9,837 nt of DNA from Desulfobacteraceae bacterium (lineage in GTDB: Bacteria > Desulfobacterota > DSM-4660 > Desulfatiglandales > Desulfatiglandaceae), in the NCBI GenBank assembly GCA_011048855.1, contig DSCZ01000021.1, positions 1-9,837 of the forward strand, written 5' to 3'. Shown in pieces: positions 1 to 6,783 of this stretch. Within the stretch, counting starts at the first letter, position 1. The number at the start of each line of letters is the position of its first letter. The position numbers and the translations under genes are program-made. A model generated the notes under the pieces. The model was given only the letters and a program-made list of their open reading frames with translations. It had not been told where the DNA came from and did no database searches.

Positions 1-251
1 ATGTAAAACTGCGAAATTATCTGGAAGACGAGTTGGTCAAGCTTTGGAAGACTCTTGGAAGCACCGTGATTTTTGTGACACATAACGTTGAAGAGGCGGT
101 ATATGTGGCTGAAAGAATATTGGTCTTGAGCAACAAACCTACCAAAGTTAAAGCAGAGATCTGTGTGGATTTGCCTAGACCGAGAAATATGATAGATCCG
201 GAATTTGTTGATATACGTAGAAAGGTTACCGATTTTATAAGGTGGTGGTAG
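1..251 (+). CDS. ABC transporter ATP-binding protein, 3' end only (NMT1/TauB/SsuB type)
   Basis: The frame is open from the left edge (first full codon at 3) to a TAG at 249-251, so only about the last 82 residues of the nucleotide-binding subunit are present. The visible part reads through the helix after the D-loop into the switch (H-loop) segment VTHNVEEA with its histidine intact, then AERILVLS. It ends in a C-terminal tail with the VDLPRPR element that recurs in the second ATPase of this window (2832-3608). The Walker A, Q-loop, signature and Walker B motifs lie outside the window. The TTG at 33 is internal, not the start, because the frame and the family similarity continue upstream of it. 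By position it belongs to the importer whose other parts follow, and would energise uptake from the cytoplasmic side of the inner membrane. The family call is secure; the substrate is unknown. Confidence 0.9.
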   Translation, partial: VKLRNYLEDELVKLWKTLGSTVIFVTHNVEEAVYVAERILVLSNKPTKVKAEICVDLPRPRNMIDPEFVDIRRKVTDFIRWW

Positions 252-286
252 ATTGTTGTTTAATATTTTTGGTTAATCGTTTGATG

Positions 287-297
287 AAGGAGGTGAT
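287..297 (+). promoter_or_regulatory. Perfect Shine-Dalgarno sequence with no start codon behind it
   Basis: AAGGAGGTGAT is an 11-base complement to the conserved 3' end of bacterial 16S rRNA. It sits 35 bases after the ATPase stop, where the substrate-binding protein gene should start. No ATG, GTG or TTG follows within about 5-12 bases in the frame of that gene; the first in-frame candidate is the GTG at 375. The site therefore looks like the surviving ribosome-binding site of a gene whose 5' coding part was lost just downstream. Confidence 0.65.
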
Positions 298-374
298 ACA
301 GGGTAAGGAAATCATATAGGGTAAGTGCTGTTTTCGCGCGACCCGACAGCCAAGTCGCAAAAACAAAAGGGGCC

Positions 375-1073
375 GTGAGCGGTTTTCCCGAAGTATTCGG
401 AAAATCAGAGGATATCAAGGGGAAAACTTTCCTGGTAACCACCGTTTCTTCCGCCCATTATGCGGTGGCCGGTTATCTGGATGTCTTCGGCCTTAAAGAC
501 AGCGATGTGGTGGTCAGACACATGGACCAGGCTTCCGCCGTTGCCGCTTTTGAAAAAGGAATCGGTGACTTCGTCTGTTTGTGGGCTCCTTATACTTACC
601 AGGCCGAAGACCAGGGATGGATTGAGGTGGCAAATGTAAATACCGCGGGACGTGCTTTGCCGATCACCTTTATAGGGGATAAGGATTTCTGTGAAAAAAA
701 TCCCGAAGTGGTAGCAAAATTCTTACGGGTTATGTTCCGGGGCATCAATAAATTGGCCGATGAAGGTGCTACTGCTGAAAACATTAAACTTTTCCAGAAA
801 ATGTACCAGGAATGGGCCGGCATGGAATATACCACCGAACAGGCAAGGAAAGACATTGAAGGCCATCCTGTATGGAAGCATGCGGAGCAGCTGAAACTTT
901 TCGATTCTTCTGCGGGTGAACCTATTTCAGCGATGTGGGAGCGGAAGATTGCCGAGTGGCTGCATGCAAACGGACGTTTGAAAGATGAAGAGCTGGCAAA
1001 AGTGGCTAAGGGAGAATGGGGCACCGACAAATTCCTTAAAATGATTAAGATGCCGATTCCAGATTATAAGTAA
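375..1073 (+). CDS. ABC transporter substrate-binding protein, N-terminally truncated (probable broken gene)
   Basis: The product resembles the C-terminal two thirds of periplasmic binding proteins of the NMT1/TauA/SsuA type. Visible family features are the lobe-crossing segment SEDIKGKTFLVTTVSSAHYAV (residues 11-31), HMDQASAVAAFEKGIGDFVCLWAPYTYQAEDQGW (49-82) and the NPEVVAKFLRVMFRGI helix (109-124). Full-length relatives are roughly 320-370 residues and begin with a secretion signal; here 232 residues remain from the first in-frame start (GTG 375). Homologous-looking sequence already begins before that GTG: the codons at 321-371 read VSAVFARPDSQVAKTKG in the same frame, back to a TGA at 294-296. 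Signal peptide and most of the first lobe are therefore missing, about 100 residues, and there is no room for them after the upstream ATPase stop at 251. As it stands the protein could not be exported or fold normally. The GTG has only a weak purine stretch in front. It would have been the capture subunit of the importer. An assembly error is the main alternative to a real deletion. Confidence 0.8.
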   Translation: MSGFPEVFGKSEDIKGKTFLVTTVSSAHYAVAGYLDVFGLKDSDVVVRHMDQASAVAAFEKGIGDFVCLWAPYTYQAEDQGWIEVANVNTAGRALPITFIGDKDFCEKNPEVVAKFLRVMFRGINKLADEGATAENIKLFQKMYQEWAGMEYTTEQARKDIEGHPVWKHAEQLKLFDSSAGEPISAMWERKIAEWLHANGRLKDEELAKVAKGEWGTDKFLKMIKMPIPDYK

Positions 1074-1085
1074 ACCATTTTTTAG

Positions 1086-1117
1086 GTTGAAGGGCGGATT
1101 TGTTTTCGCCCTTCAAC
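1086..1117 (+). terminator. Intercistronic stem-loop (attenuator or mRNA-stability element)
   Basis: GTTGAAGGGCG (1086-1096) pairs perfectly with CGCCCTTCAAC (1107-1117) across a 10-base loop, and a G-U pair can extend it. It starts 12 bases after the substrate-binding protein stop and ends 41 bases before the permease start. The following bases (TGCTTCTTAAAA) are only moderately U-rich, so it would be a leaky terminator at best. In importer operons such hairpins behind the binding-protein gene commonly leave that mRNA segment more abundant than the permease part. The hairpin is seen directly; its role is inferred. Confidence 0.6.
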
Positions 1118-1158
1118 TGCTTCTTAAAACCGGATAGAAGGCATTTGAGAGGCTGTTC

Positions 1159-1953
1159 ATGGCATATGAAGCTGTAAAGATAAGGACCCCCTTGATTTTG
1201 CGGGTTTTGCCCTTCCTCAGCCTGGCTGCTTTCTTCGGGGGCTGGGAGTTTATCGTTCGAAGCGGCATCGTTCCTTCGACTATGCTTGCGGCTCCCAGCC
1301 AGGTGTTCGAGCTTTTCATCCATAAGCTTGGAGATGTCAATCCTGACGGCGCTCTGTTGCATCGGCATGCCTGGGCGAGTTTTCAGGTGGCTCTTACAGG
1401 TTATGTGCTGGCTCTTCTGGTGGGAATCCCTCTGGGTCTTCTGATGGGTTGGTTTACGCTTATTCGAGGCCTTTTCAGACCTGTATTTGAATTGATCCGG
1501 CCCATTCCTCCTATTGCCTGGATTCCTTTGTGTATTTTTTGGTTCGGTATCGGCTTGTGGGGAAAAGTGTTTATCATCTGGATCGCAGGCATTGTGCCCT
1601 GCGTGATCAACGCCTGGGTGGGAGTGAAAATGACCAACCCGACCCTTATTCAGATGGCTCGGACTTACGGCGCCACCGACTGGCAGATATTCACACAGAT
1701 CTGCATTCCATCTTCACTGCCGATGGTTTTTGGGGCTCTTCAAATTGCCCTTGCCTATTGCTGGACCAACCTTGTGGCAGCCGAACTTTTAGCGGCTGAC
1801 CAAGGGCTTGGTTTTCTGATCACGATGGGCCGCCGGCTTGCAATGCCGGAAATGGTGGTACTGGGGATGGTTTCTGTTGGTGTGGGTGGGGCGATTATCG
1901 GGTTTGTGATCGATCAACTGGAAAAAAGGCTTCTGGCCGGTATCAGGAGGTAG
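1159..1953 (+). CDS. ABC transporter permease (first of two), TauC/SsuC type
   Basis: This 264-residue inner-membrane subunit forms half of the translocation channel. Hydrophobic segments lie at about 14-32, 75-98, 118-130, 137-155, 188-210 and 234-252, giving the usual six-helix fold. The segment ARTYGATDWQIFTQICIPSSLP (about 167-188) matches the EAA loop that docks on the ATPase, with the conserved Gly and the closing I-x-x-x-LP pattern. FELIRPIPPIAWIPLCIFWFGIG (110-132) is the typical signature of this permease family. The ATG at 1159 is preceded by GAGAGG at good distance. Length is normal for the family. The following permease starts four bases after the stop, so the two are almost certainly co-translated and co-assembled. 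Confidence 0.93.
   Translation: MAYEAVKIRTPLILRVLPFLSLAAFFGGWEFIVRSGIVPSTMLAAPSQVFELFIHKLGDVNPDGALLHRHAWASFQVALTGYVLALLVGIPLGLLMGWFTLIRGLFRPVFELIRPIPPIAWIPLCIFWFGIGLWGKVFIIWIAGIVPCVINAWVGVKMTNPTLIQMARTYGATDWQIFTQICIPSSLPMVFGALQIALAYCWTNLVAAELLAADQGLGFLITMGRRLAMPEMVVLGMVSVGVGGAIIGFVIDQLEKRLLAGIRR
1945..1950 (+). promoter_or_regulatory. Shine-Dalgarno deciding a TTG start for the second permease
   Basis: AGGAGG lies in the last codons of the first permease and is followed after seven bases by TTG at 1958. No other start codon sits at a suitable distance, so this site supports the unusual TTG initiation and suggests translational coupling of the two permeases. Confidence 0.7.
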
Positions 1954-1957
1954 TCTC

Positions 1958-2815
1958 TTGACATCCCTCTCTCATACAGGAACTCCGGCAAATGAAATTG
2001 TTAAGGCCGTCAAGGATCGAAGCCCTTTAAGTTTCAAAAAGGCCGTCACGAACGAATTTTTCCTTTACGTTGTTTCATTGATATTGTTTATTGTCATCTG
2101 GCACTGGGTGGCTGCGTTGGGGATACTGGGGCGGTCTTTGGCTACGCCCGCGGAAGTGGTCAGGGAACTTTACCGCTTGACGCAGATTCGGCTGGCCGGC
2201 CTGACGCTGTGGGGCCATATCTGGGACAGTGCCCGCCGCATACTTATCGGTTTTTCGATTGCGTCGGCCATTGCCATTCCACTCGGTCTCTTTATGGGTC
2301 TGAATCGGTATGTAAGCGCGATCGTCAAACCATTGTTTGACCTTTTGAAGCCAATGCCTCCTATCGCCTGGATCTCGATAGCCATCCTGTGGTTCGGCAT
2401 TGGAGAGCCTTCCAAGGTTTTTATCATAGTCATCGGTACTTTCGTGCCATGTCTCTTGAATTCCTACAACGGCATTCGTCTGATTGAACCGGAGCTTTAC
2501 GATGTCGTACGCGTGTTGGGAGGAAAAAGATGGCACGAAATAATCCAGGTCAGCTTTCCTGCTGCGTTCCCGGCTATTTTCGCAGGCTTGCAGATTTCCA
2601 TGGCCATCGCCTGGACGTGCGTGCTGGCTGCAGAGCTGGTCAGCTCCCGCTCCGGGCTGGGTTGGATTATAATCCGGGGAATGAAAATGACTCGGCCTGA
2701 ACTTGTCATCGGCGGCATGATAATAATTGCTCTTGTGGCTTTGTCCACCACTCTGCTGATTTCCTGGTTGGAAAAAATTGTCTGTCCCTGGAAACGTGAA
2801 TTTGAAAAAGACTGA
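1958..2815 (+). CDS. ABC transporter permease (second of two), TauC/SsuC type
   Basis: This 285-residue permease is a diverged paralogue of the one just upstream. A hydrophilic N-terminal extension of about 30 residues precedes hydrophobic segments at about 34-53, 93-114, 134-147, 152-168, 205-228 and 250-270. The EAA-type docking loop is VRVLGGKRWHEIIQVSFPAAFP (about 184-205), and FDLLKPMPPIAWISIAILWFGIG (127-149) matches the family signature also present in the first permease. It starts with TTG, chosen because of the AGGAGG seven bases upstream. Two non-identical permeases in one operon point to a heterodimeric channel, in contrast to TauC or SsuC, which pair with themselves. The next gene, the second ATPase, starts 16 bases after the stop. 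Confidence 0.92.
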   Translation: MTSLSHTGTPANEIVKAVKDRSPLSFKKAVTNEFFLYVVSLILFIVIWHWVAALGILGRSLATPAEVVRELYRLTQIRLAGLTLWGHIWDSARRILIGFSIASAIAIPLGLFMGLNRYVSAIVKPLFDLLKPMPPIAWISIAILWFGIGEPSKVFIIVIGTFVPCLLNSYNGIRLIEPELYDVVRVLGGKRWHEIIQVSFPAAFPAIFAGLQISMAIAWTCVLAAELVSSRSGLGWIIIRGMKMTRPELVIGGMIIIALVALSTTLLISWLEKIVCPWKREFEKD

Positions 2816-2831
2816 TCATGAGAGATAACAA

Positions 2832-3608
2832 ATGCCTGAAAATCAAAAGTCAATACCGAAAATATCCTGCCGGGATATACGGAAGGTATTCATCCAGAAG
2901 GGCAAACAGCAGGTTCATGTTTTGGAGGAGGTTTCCCTGGACGTCTACCGTAATGAATTCCTGGTCATTTTGGGGCCGGGGCAATCAGGGAAGAGCACTT
3001 TGCTCCGCATCATCGCAGGTCTGGAAACCCCGACGGACGGCAAGGTGGTTCTTGATGGAAAGAGAATTACCGGACCGGGTCAGGACCGTGGCCTTGTCTT
3101 CCAGAGTTATATGTTGTTTGCTTGGCGCACGGTCATGGGCAACGTGGAAATGGGACCCAAACTACGTGGTATTGGAAAGAAAGAAAGGCGGAAAATCGCC
3201 CAATACTATATCGATCTTGTCGGACTGACCGGGTTCGAAAGGCACTATCCCCATCAACTGAGCGGCGGCATGAAACAACGGGTGGGGATAGCCCGGGCAT
3301 ATGCCAACGACCCGGAGGTGATGCTGCTGGATGAACCCTTCGGGCAACTGGATGCTCAGACCCGCATGTTTATGGAAAGAGAAACGGAACGGATCTGGCA
3401 GACTGAAAAGCGAACTGTGATTTTTGTTACCAACAGCATCGATGAAGCTGTTTTCCTGGCCGACCGCATCGTAAGCCTGGAAGGTAAATTGCCCGGGCGC
3501 CTGAAAAGTGTCTACGATGTTAACTTACCAAGGCCCAGAGAGCACACGGATATGGAGTTTTTGAAGCTCCGTCAGATGATCGTGGATGATTCGGAATTGA
3601 TTCTTTGA
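2832..3608 (+). CDS. ABC transporter ATP-binding protein with Asn in place of the H-loop His
   Basis: This 258-residue nucleotide-binding subunit carries Walker A GPGQSGKST (48-56), Q-loop Gln 91 (VFQSY), signature LSGGMKQR (143-150), Walker B VMLLDEP with the catalytic Glu 168, and D-loop GQLDAQT. The switch segment reads VTNSIDEA, so residue 201 is Asn (AAC) where the family normally has His; the upstream ATPase has VTHNVEEA. The C-terminal tail contains VNLPRPR, the counterpart of VDLPRPR in the upstream ATPase, which supports the two working as a pair. The start at 2832 is preferred over the ATG at 2818, which opens a different, unrelated frame; the site before 2832 (GAGATAACAA) is weak. 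Expected to sit on the cytoplasmic face with the two permeases. The substitution probably lowers ATP hydrolysis at one of the two composite sites rather than abolishing transport. Confidence 0.93.
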   Translation: MPENQKSIPKISCRDIRKVFIQKGKQQVHVLEEVSLDVYRNEFLVILGPGQSGKSTLLRIIAGLETPTDGKVVLDGKRITGPGQDRGLVFQSYMLFAWRTVMGNVEMGPKLRGIGKKERRKIAQYYIDLVGLTGFERHYPHQLSGGMKQRVGIARAYANDPEVMLLDEPFGQLDAQTRMFMERETERIWQTEKRTVIFVTNSIDEAVFLADRIVSLEGKLPGRLKSVYDVNLPRPREHTDMEFLKLRQMIVDDSELIL

Positions 3609-3618
3609 CAATATCGTG

Positions 3619-3669
3619 CAAAAAGAGTCCAAAACCATATTCGTCAAGTGACCCGGGTTTTGCTTTTTG
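3619..3669 (+). terminator. Bulged AU-rich stem-loop between ATPase and AOR genes (tentative)
   Basis: CAAAAAG (3619-3625) pairs with CTTTTTG (3663-3669), and CAAAACC (3630-3636) with GGTTTTG (3656-3662). That makes 14 base pairs interrupted by a four-base bulge (AGTC) on one side, closing a 19-base loop. The descending arm carries a T run, as in a weak intrinsic terminator, but the stem is mostly A-U. It lies in the 115-base gap, the largest between intact genes in this window, and could partly separate AOR transcription from the importer. Confidence 0.3.
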
Positions 3670-3723
3670 ATACGGTCCGGGCACGCGGGCATCAGGCGGA
3701 ATCAATGAGGAGGGTAAGAGGGT

Positions 3724-5535
3724 ATGTATGGAATGAACGGTGTTTACCTGGATGTGGATTTGAGTTCGGGGGAAGCCAGGCACGTCACATACGATGAGTC
3801 CGTCTACCGGGCCTATCTGGGGGGAAACGGGCTAGGTGCAAAAATTATACGGGATACCGTTCCAATCGATGCCGATCCGCTGGGCCCTGACAATGCAGTG
3901 GTTTTCACTGTAGGGCCGCTGACCGACACGCCGCTGTGGGGAGCGAGCCGCGGGCATGTCTGCGGATTTTCCCCTCAAACAGGACTTTTCTTCGATTCCA
4001 ATTTCGGAGGCAAGTTCGCGACCATCCAGAAACGCACCGGCTTTGATGCTGTTGTAATCAGGGGTAGGGCCGTCGAGCCGGTATATATTTTGGTTACAGA
4101 GAAGGGTGCGGAAATAAAGCCGGCCGGATCCCTGTGGGGGAAAACCACGGTGGAAACGATCCGGGAACTGGAGGATAATGAGGGGCCCGGGGCCTCATGT
4201 GTGTCCATCGGACCCGCAGGCGAGAACAAGGTTCTTCTCGCAAATATCATCGGGGGCGGCAAGCGCTATGGGGCTGCGGGCCGAGGAGGACTTGGAGCCG
4301 CACTCGGAGCCAAACACTTGAAGGCGCTGGTGGTCCGCGGTGAAAAGCGCGTGCCACTCGCCGATCGGAGCCTGCTTACCAGTGTTTTGAAGGAACGCCT
4401 TCCGACACTTAAAGCGGCCACCAAGCCTTTTTCAGTTTACGGTACCCCGTTTCTGGTGGATTTGATAAACGGTTTGGGCATGCTCGGCACCAGAAACAAC
4501 AGCAGGGAAACTTTTCAGTTTGCCGCTTCGCTTAACGGGGAGATGATAAGAGAAAATTACCGTGTCGAGGACACCGCCTGTTTCGGCTGCCCGGTGGGTT
4601 GCGGCAAAAATGTCCGGTTGAAGAAAGACGACCCGGCCGGGGTTTCGGTAAAAATGCCCGAGTACGAGAGTATATATGCGCTTGGTCCAATGCTCGAAAT
4701 CCAGGATGTCGAAGCCGTCATCGCGGCAAACCATATGTGCGATTTGATGGGGATAGACACGATTTCAATTGGTGTTACGATGGCTTTTGTCGCAGAGTGT
4801 ATTGAGAGGGGAGTCACTGGGGTGGGGGATTTTGAAGAAACCGTTTGTTTCGGCAAAGGAGATGTTTTGCCGGAGTTGATCCAAGCGACGGCATTACGCA
4901 GGGGCTTCGGGGCCCACCTGGCCGAGGGCTCGGTGCGTCTGGCCGCGGCTTTCGGGGGAGAGGCGTACAAATATCTTTACGCTGTAAAAGGACTTGAAAT
5001 CGCCGGCCATTCTGCAAGGGGCCTTCGCAGCATGTCTCTTGGGTATCCGACATCCACACGCGGGGGAAGCCACCACGACGGCAGACCGAAATATGATCTG
5101 ACCGGGGAAGCCCCGGGTTTCGACGGCCAACCCGAATACATCGTAAAAAATCAGTGTTTCACTGCAGTTGGAGACAGTCTGATTGTGTGTCGTTTCATCG
5201 CCGAGCGGGGCATCGGGACCCCTCTCAACGAACATATGGCCTTGATAGCAAGAGCAGGTACCGGCTTTGATATATCTCTCGGGGAGTTGGAAAAAATCGG
5301 AGAACGCATATACAACCTGGAGCGCCTGATAAATGTTGAACGAGGTGTGAGCAGAAAAGACGATGTGCTTCCATCCAGGGCCATGCATGAGCCGATACCC
5401 GATGGTCCCGCCGCCGGGCGTTTCTGCCCGCCGGAGGAACTCGACCGAATGCTGGACCGTTTCTATTCACTGCGCGGGTGGAGCAAAGAAGGCATACCCG
5501 AAGTTTGGAAGCTTCAAGAACTGGGCCTTGATTAA
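3724..5535 (+). CDS. Aldehyde:ferredoxin oxidoreductase family protein (tungsten/molybdenum-pterin, 4Fe-4S)
   Basis: The protein is 603 residues, close to the about 605 of Pyrococcus furiosus AOR, and looks complete. Enzymes of this family oxidise aldehydes to acids (or the reverse) with a bis-pterin tungsten or molybdenum centre and pass electrons to ferredoxin. The N-terminal pterin-binding domain includes YLGGNGLGA (31-39), WGASRGHVCGFSP (72-84) and FDSNFGGKFA (90-99). The iron-sulfur cluster ligands are Cys 286, 289 and 293 (CFGCPVGC) plus Cys 489. MPEYESI (311-317, Glu 313) and TRGGSHH (445-451, His 450) correspond to the active-site Glu and His regions of the family. The two Asp motifs that hold the pterins appear as DTISIG (345-350) and DSLIVC (484-489); the latter departs from the usual DxxGLC. 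AGGAGGG at 3708-3714, nine bases before the ATG, supports the start. It follows the importer on the same strand. The aldehyde substrate cannot be predicted; being cytoplasmic, it may act on an imported compound. Confidence 0.94.
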   Translation: MYGMNGVYLDVDLSSGEARHVTYDESVYRAYLGGNGLGAKIIRDTVPIDADPLGPDNAVVFTVGPLTDTPLWGASRGHVCGFSPQTGLFFDSNFGGKFATIQKRTGFDAVVIRGRAVEPVYILVTEKGAEIKPAGSLWGKTTVETIRELEDNEGPGASCVSIGPAGENKVLLANIIGGGKRYGAAGRGGLGAALGAKHLKALVVRGEKRVPLADRSLLTSVLKERLPTLKAATKPFSVYGTPFLVDLINGLGMLGTRNNSRETFQFAASLNGEMIRENYRVEDTACFGCPVGCGKNVRLKKDDPAGVSVKMPEYESIYALGPMLEIQDVEAVIAANHMCDLMGIDTISIGVTMAFVAECIERGVTGVGDFEETVCFGKGDVLPELIQATALRRGFGAHLAEGSVRLAAAFGGEAYKYLYAVKGLEIAGHSARGLRSMSLGYPTSTRGGSHHDGRPKYDLTGEAPGFDGQPEYIVKNQCFTAVGDSLIVCRFIAERGIGTPLNEHMALIARAGTGFDISLGELEKIGERIYNLERLINVERGVSRKDDVLPSRAMHEPIPDGPAAGRFCPPEELDRMLDRFYSLRGWSKEGIPEVWKLQELGLD

Positions 5536-5586
5536 GTTGCATATATAGTGTGCTGGTCGGGATTCATCCGCCGGAGCTTCAGGATT

Positions 5587-6759
5587 TCAGCCACTTTTGT
5601 AAACGATTTTATATAGTTCAATAATTTCCTTTTTTGTTGCCTGCCTGGGGTTGTTTCCCGGGCTCCCGCTTGCTATGGCAGCCTCGGCCATCTTCGGTGC
5701 CAGCTCTTCGAGCTTACTCTCCTCGACCCCCAGTTCACCCAGGGATGGGATCTGAACATCACTTACAAGTTCATTTATGGTCTCGGCTGCGACCATGGCT
5801 GCTTCCATTGGTGTTAGACCTTCTACATCCTCCCCCATGGCCAGGGCGATGTCCGCATAGCGTTCCGGATTGCCGAGGAGGCTGAATTCAGTGACGGGGC
5901 CGAGAAGGGCTGCGTTCGACATTCCATGAGGCACATGAAAATATGCCCCGATCGGGCGGGACATACCGTGGACAAGGGCTACGGATGAATTGCTGAAGGC
6001 GATCCCGGCCTGGAGCGCCCCCATCATCGTTTTTTCCCTGGCTTTGATATTGCCGCCGTTGGCCCAGGCCTGCCTGAGATTGCCTGAAATGAGTTCTATC
6101 GCAGAAAGAGCGAACAAATCACTCATAGGCTGGGCTTTCAACGAGACGTAAGCTTCTATTGCATGGGTGAGTGCATCGATGCCGACTGCCGCGGTAAGCT
6201 CTCTGGGGCAGGACAACGTCAGCAGAGGATCTACGATCGCTACCTGAGGCATAAGATATGGGCTTCCTATAAGCATTTTTACATCTGTCTTCGTGTCCGT
6301 GATAATTGTAAATATGGTCACTTCGCTCCCGGTTCCCGCCGTGGTGGGCACGGCAATCAAGGGTGCCGCGCGGTTGGGGAGTCTGTGCAGGCCTTTGTAG
6401 TCTGCAATTGATCCTTCGTTTGTGGCCGTGGCACATATCGCCTTGGCGGTGTCGATCGCGCTTCCTCCCCCCACTGCGAGGACAAATTGACAGGCTTCTT
6501 TCCTGAAAACCTCAAGCCCGTTTATAACAAAATCCACTGTAGGTTCGGAATTAATGCTGTCGTAGATAGCGAATTCAATTTTGTTTTCGGTAAGTTTGCT
6601 TTTGATTCTTTCCAGCATCTCAGTTTTGCACAGCACGCCATCGGTGACCAGAAGTCCTTTATTCAGCCCCAATTTTGCAATTTCTTTTCCAACCGTATCA
6701 GATGAACCGGAGCCGGTGATCAGTATCGGTGGCACCAGAAATGTTCTTGTAGATAACAT
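5587..6759 (-). CDS. Iron-containing alcohol dehydrogenase (group III)
   Basis: This 390-residue cytoplasmic NAD(P)-dependent oxidoreductase interconverts an alcohol and an aldehyde or ketone. It has the nucleotide-binding GGGSAIDTAK (97-106) and VPTTAGTGSEVT (137-148) of the family. All four metal ligands expected from FucO/AdhE-type enzymes are present: Asp 195 and His 199 in GIDALTHAIEAY, His 264 in ALVHGMSRPIGA and His 278 in VPHGMSNA. Length is typical and nothing is missing. The ATG at 6759 is supported by AGGAGG (complement of 6765-6770) five bases upstream. It is the last gene of the leftward cluster, 24 bases after the shorter FAH gene. Its stop is 51 bases from the stop of the convergent AOR gene. 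Substrate is unknown; its metal could be iron or zinc. Confidence 0.94.
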   Translation of the reverse strand: MLSTRTFLVPPILITGSGSSDTVGKEIAKLGLNKGLLVTDGVLCKTEMLERIKSKLTENKIEFAIYDSINSEPTVDFVINGLEVFRKEACQFVLAVGGGSAIDTAKAICATATNEGSIADYKGLHRLPNRAAPLIAVPTTAGTGSEVTIFTIITDTKTDVKMLIGSPYLMPQVAIVDPLLTLSCPRELTAAVGIDALTHAIEAYVSLKAQPMSDLFALSAIELISGNLRQAWANGGNIKAREKTMMGALQAGIAFSNSSVALVHGMSRPIGAYFHVPHGMSNAALLGPVTEFSLLGNPERYADIALAMGEDVEGLTPMEAAMVAAETINELVSDVQIPSLGELGVEESKLEELAPKMAEAAIASGSPGNNPRQATKKEIIELYKIVYKSG

Positions 6760-6783
6760 AAAGCCCTCCTTCAGAAATTTTTA

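Noticed and set aside
256..285. Possible promoter in the A/T-rich gap after the first ATPase
   Set aside because: No pair of hexamers with acceptable sequence and spacing could be placed; the A/T content alone is not evidence.
284..319. 11-residue open frame (ATG 284 to TAG 317-319) overlapping the perfect Shine-Dalgarno
   Set aside because: The start precedes the ribosome-binding site rather than following it, and the peptide has no features; it is not a credible leader peptide.
596..1030. 144-codon minus-strand frame over the binding-protein remnant, and similar antisense frames over the permeases (for example 2075-2536)
   Set aside because: All are shadows opposite clearly coding frames with family motifs.
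2818..3228. 136-codon frame beginning at ATG 2818 inside the second ATPase region
   Set aside because: It has a slightly better position after the permease but encodes no recognisable protein, whereas the frame from 2832 gives every ABC ATPase motif.
5536..5586. Possible bidirectional terminator between the convergent AOR and alcohol dehydrogenase genes
   Set aside because: Only a short, mismatched GC pairing (around GGTCGGG and CCGCCGG) can be drawn and there is no T run on either strand.
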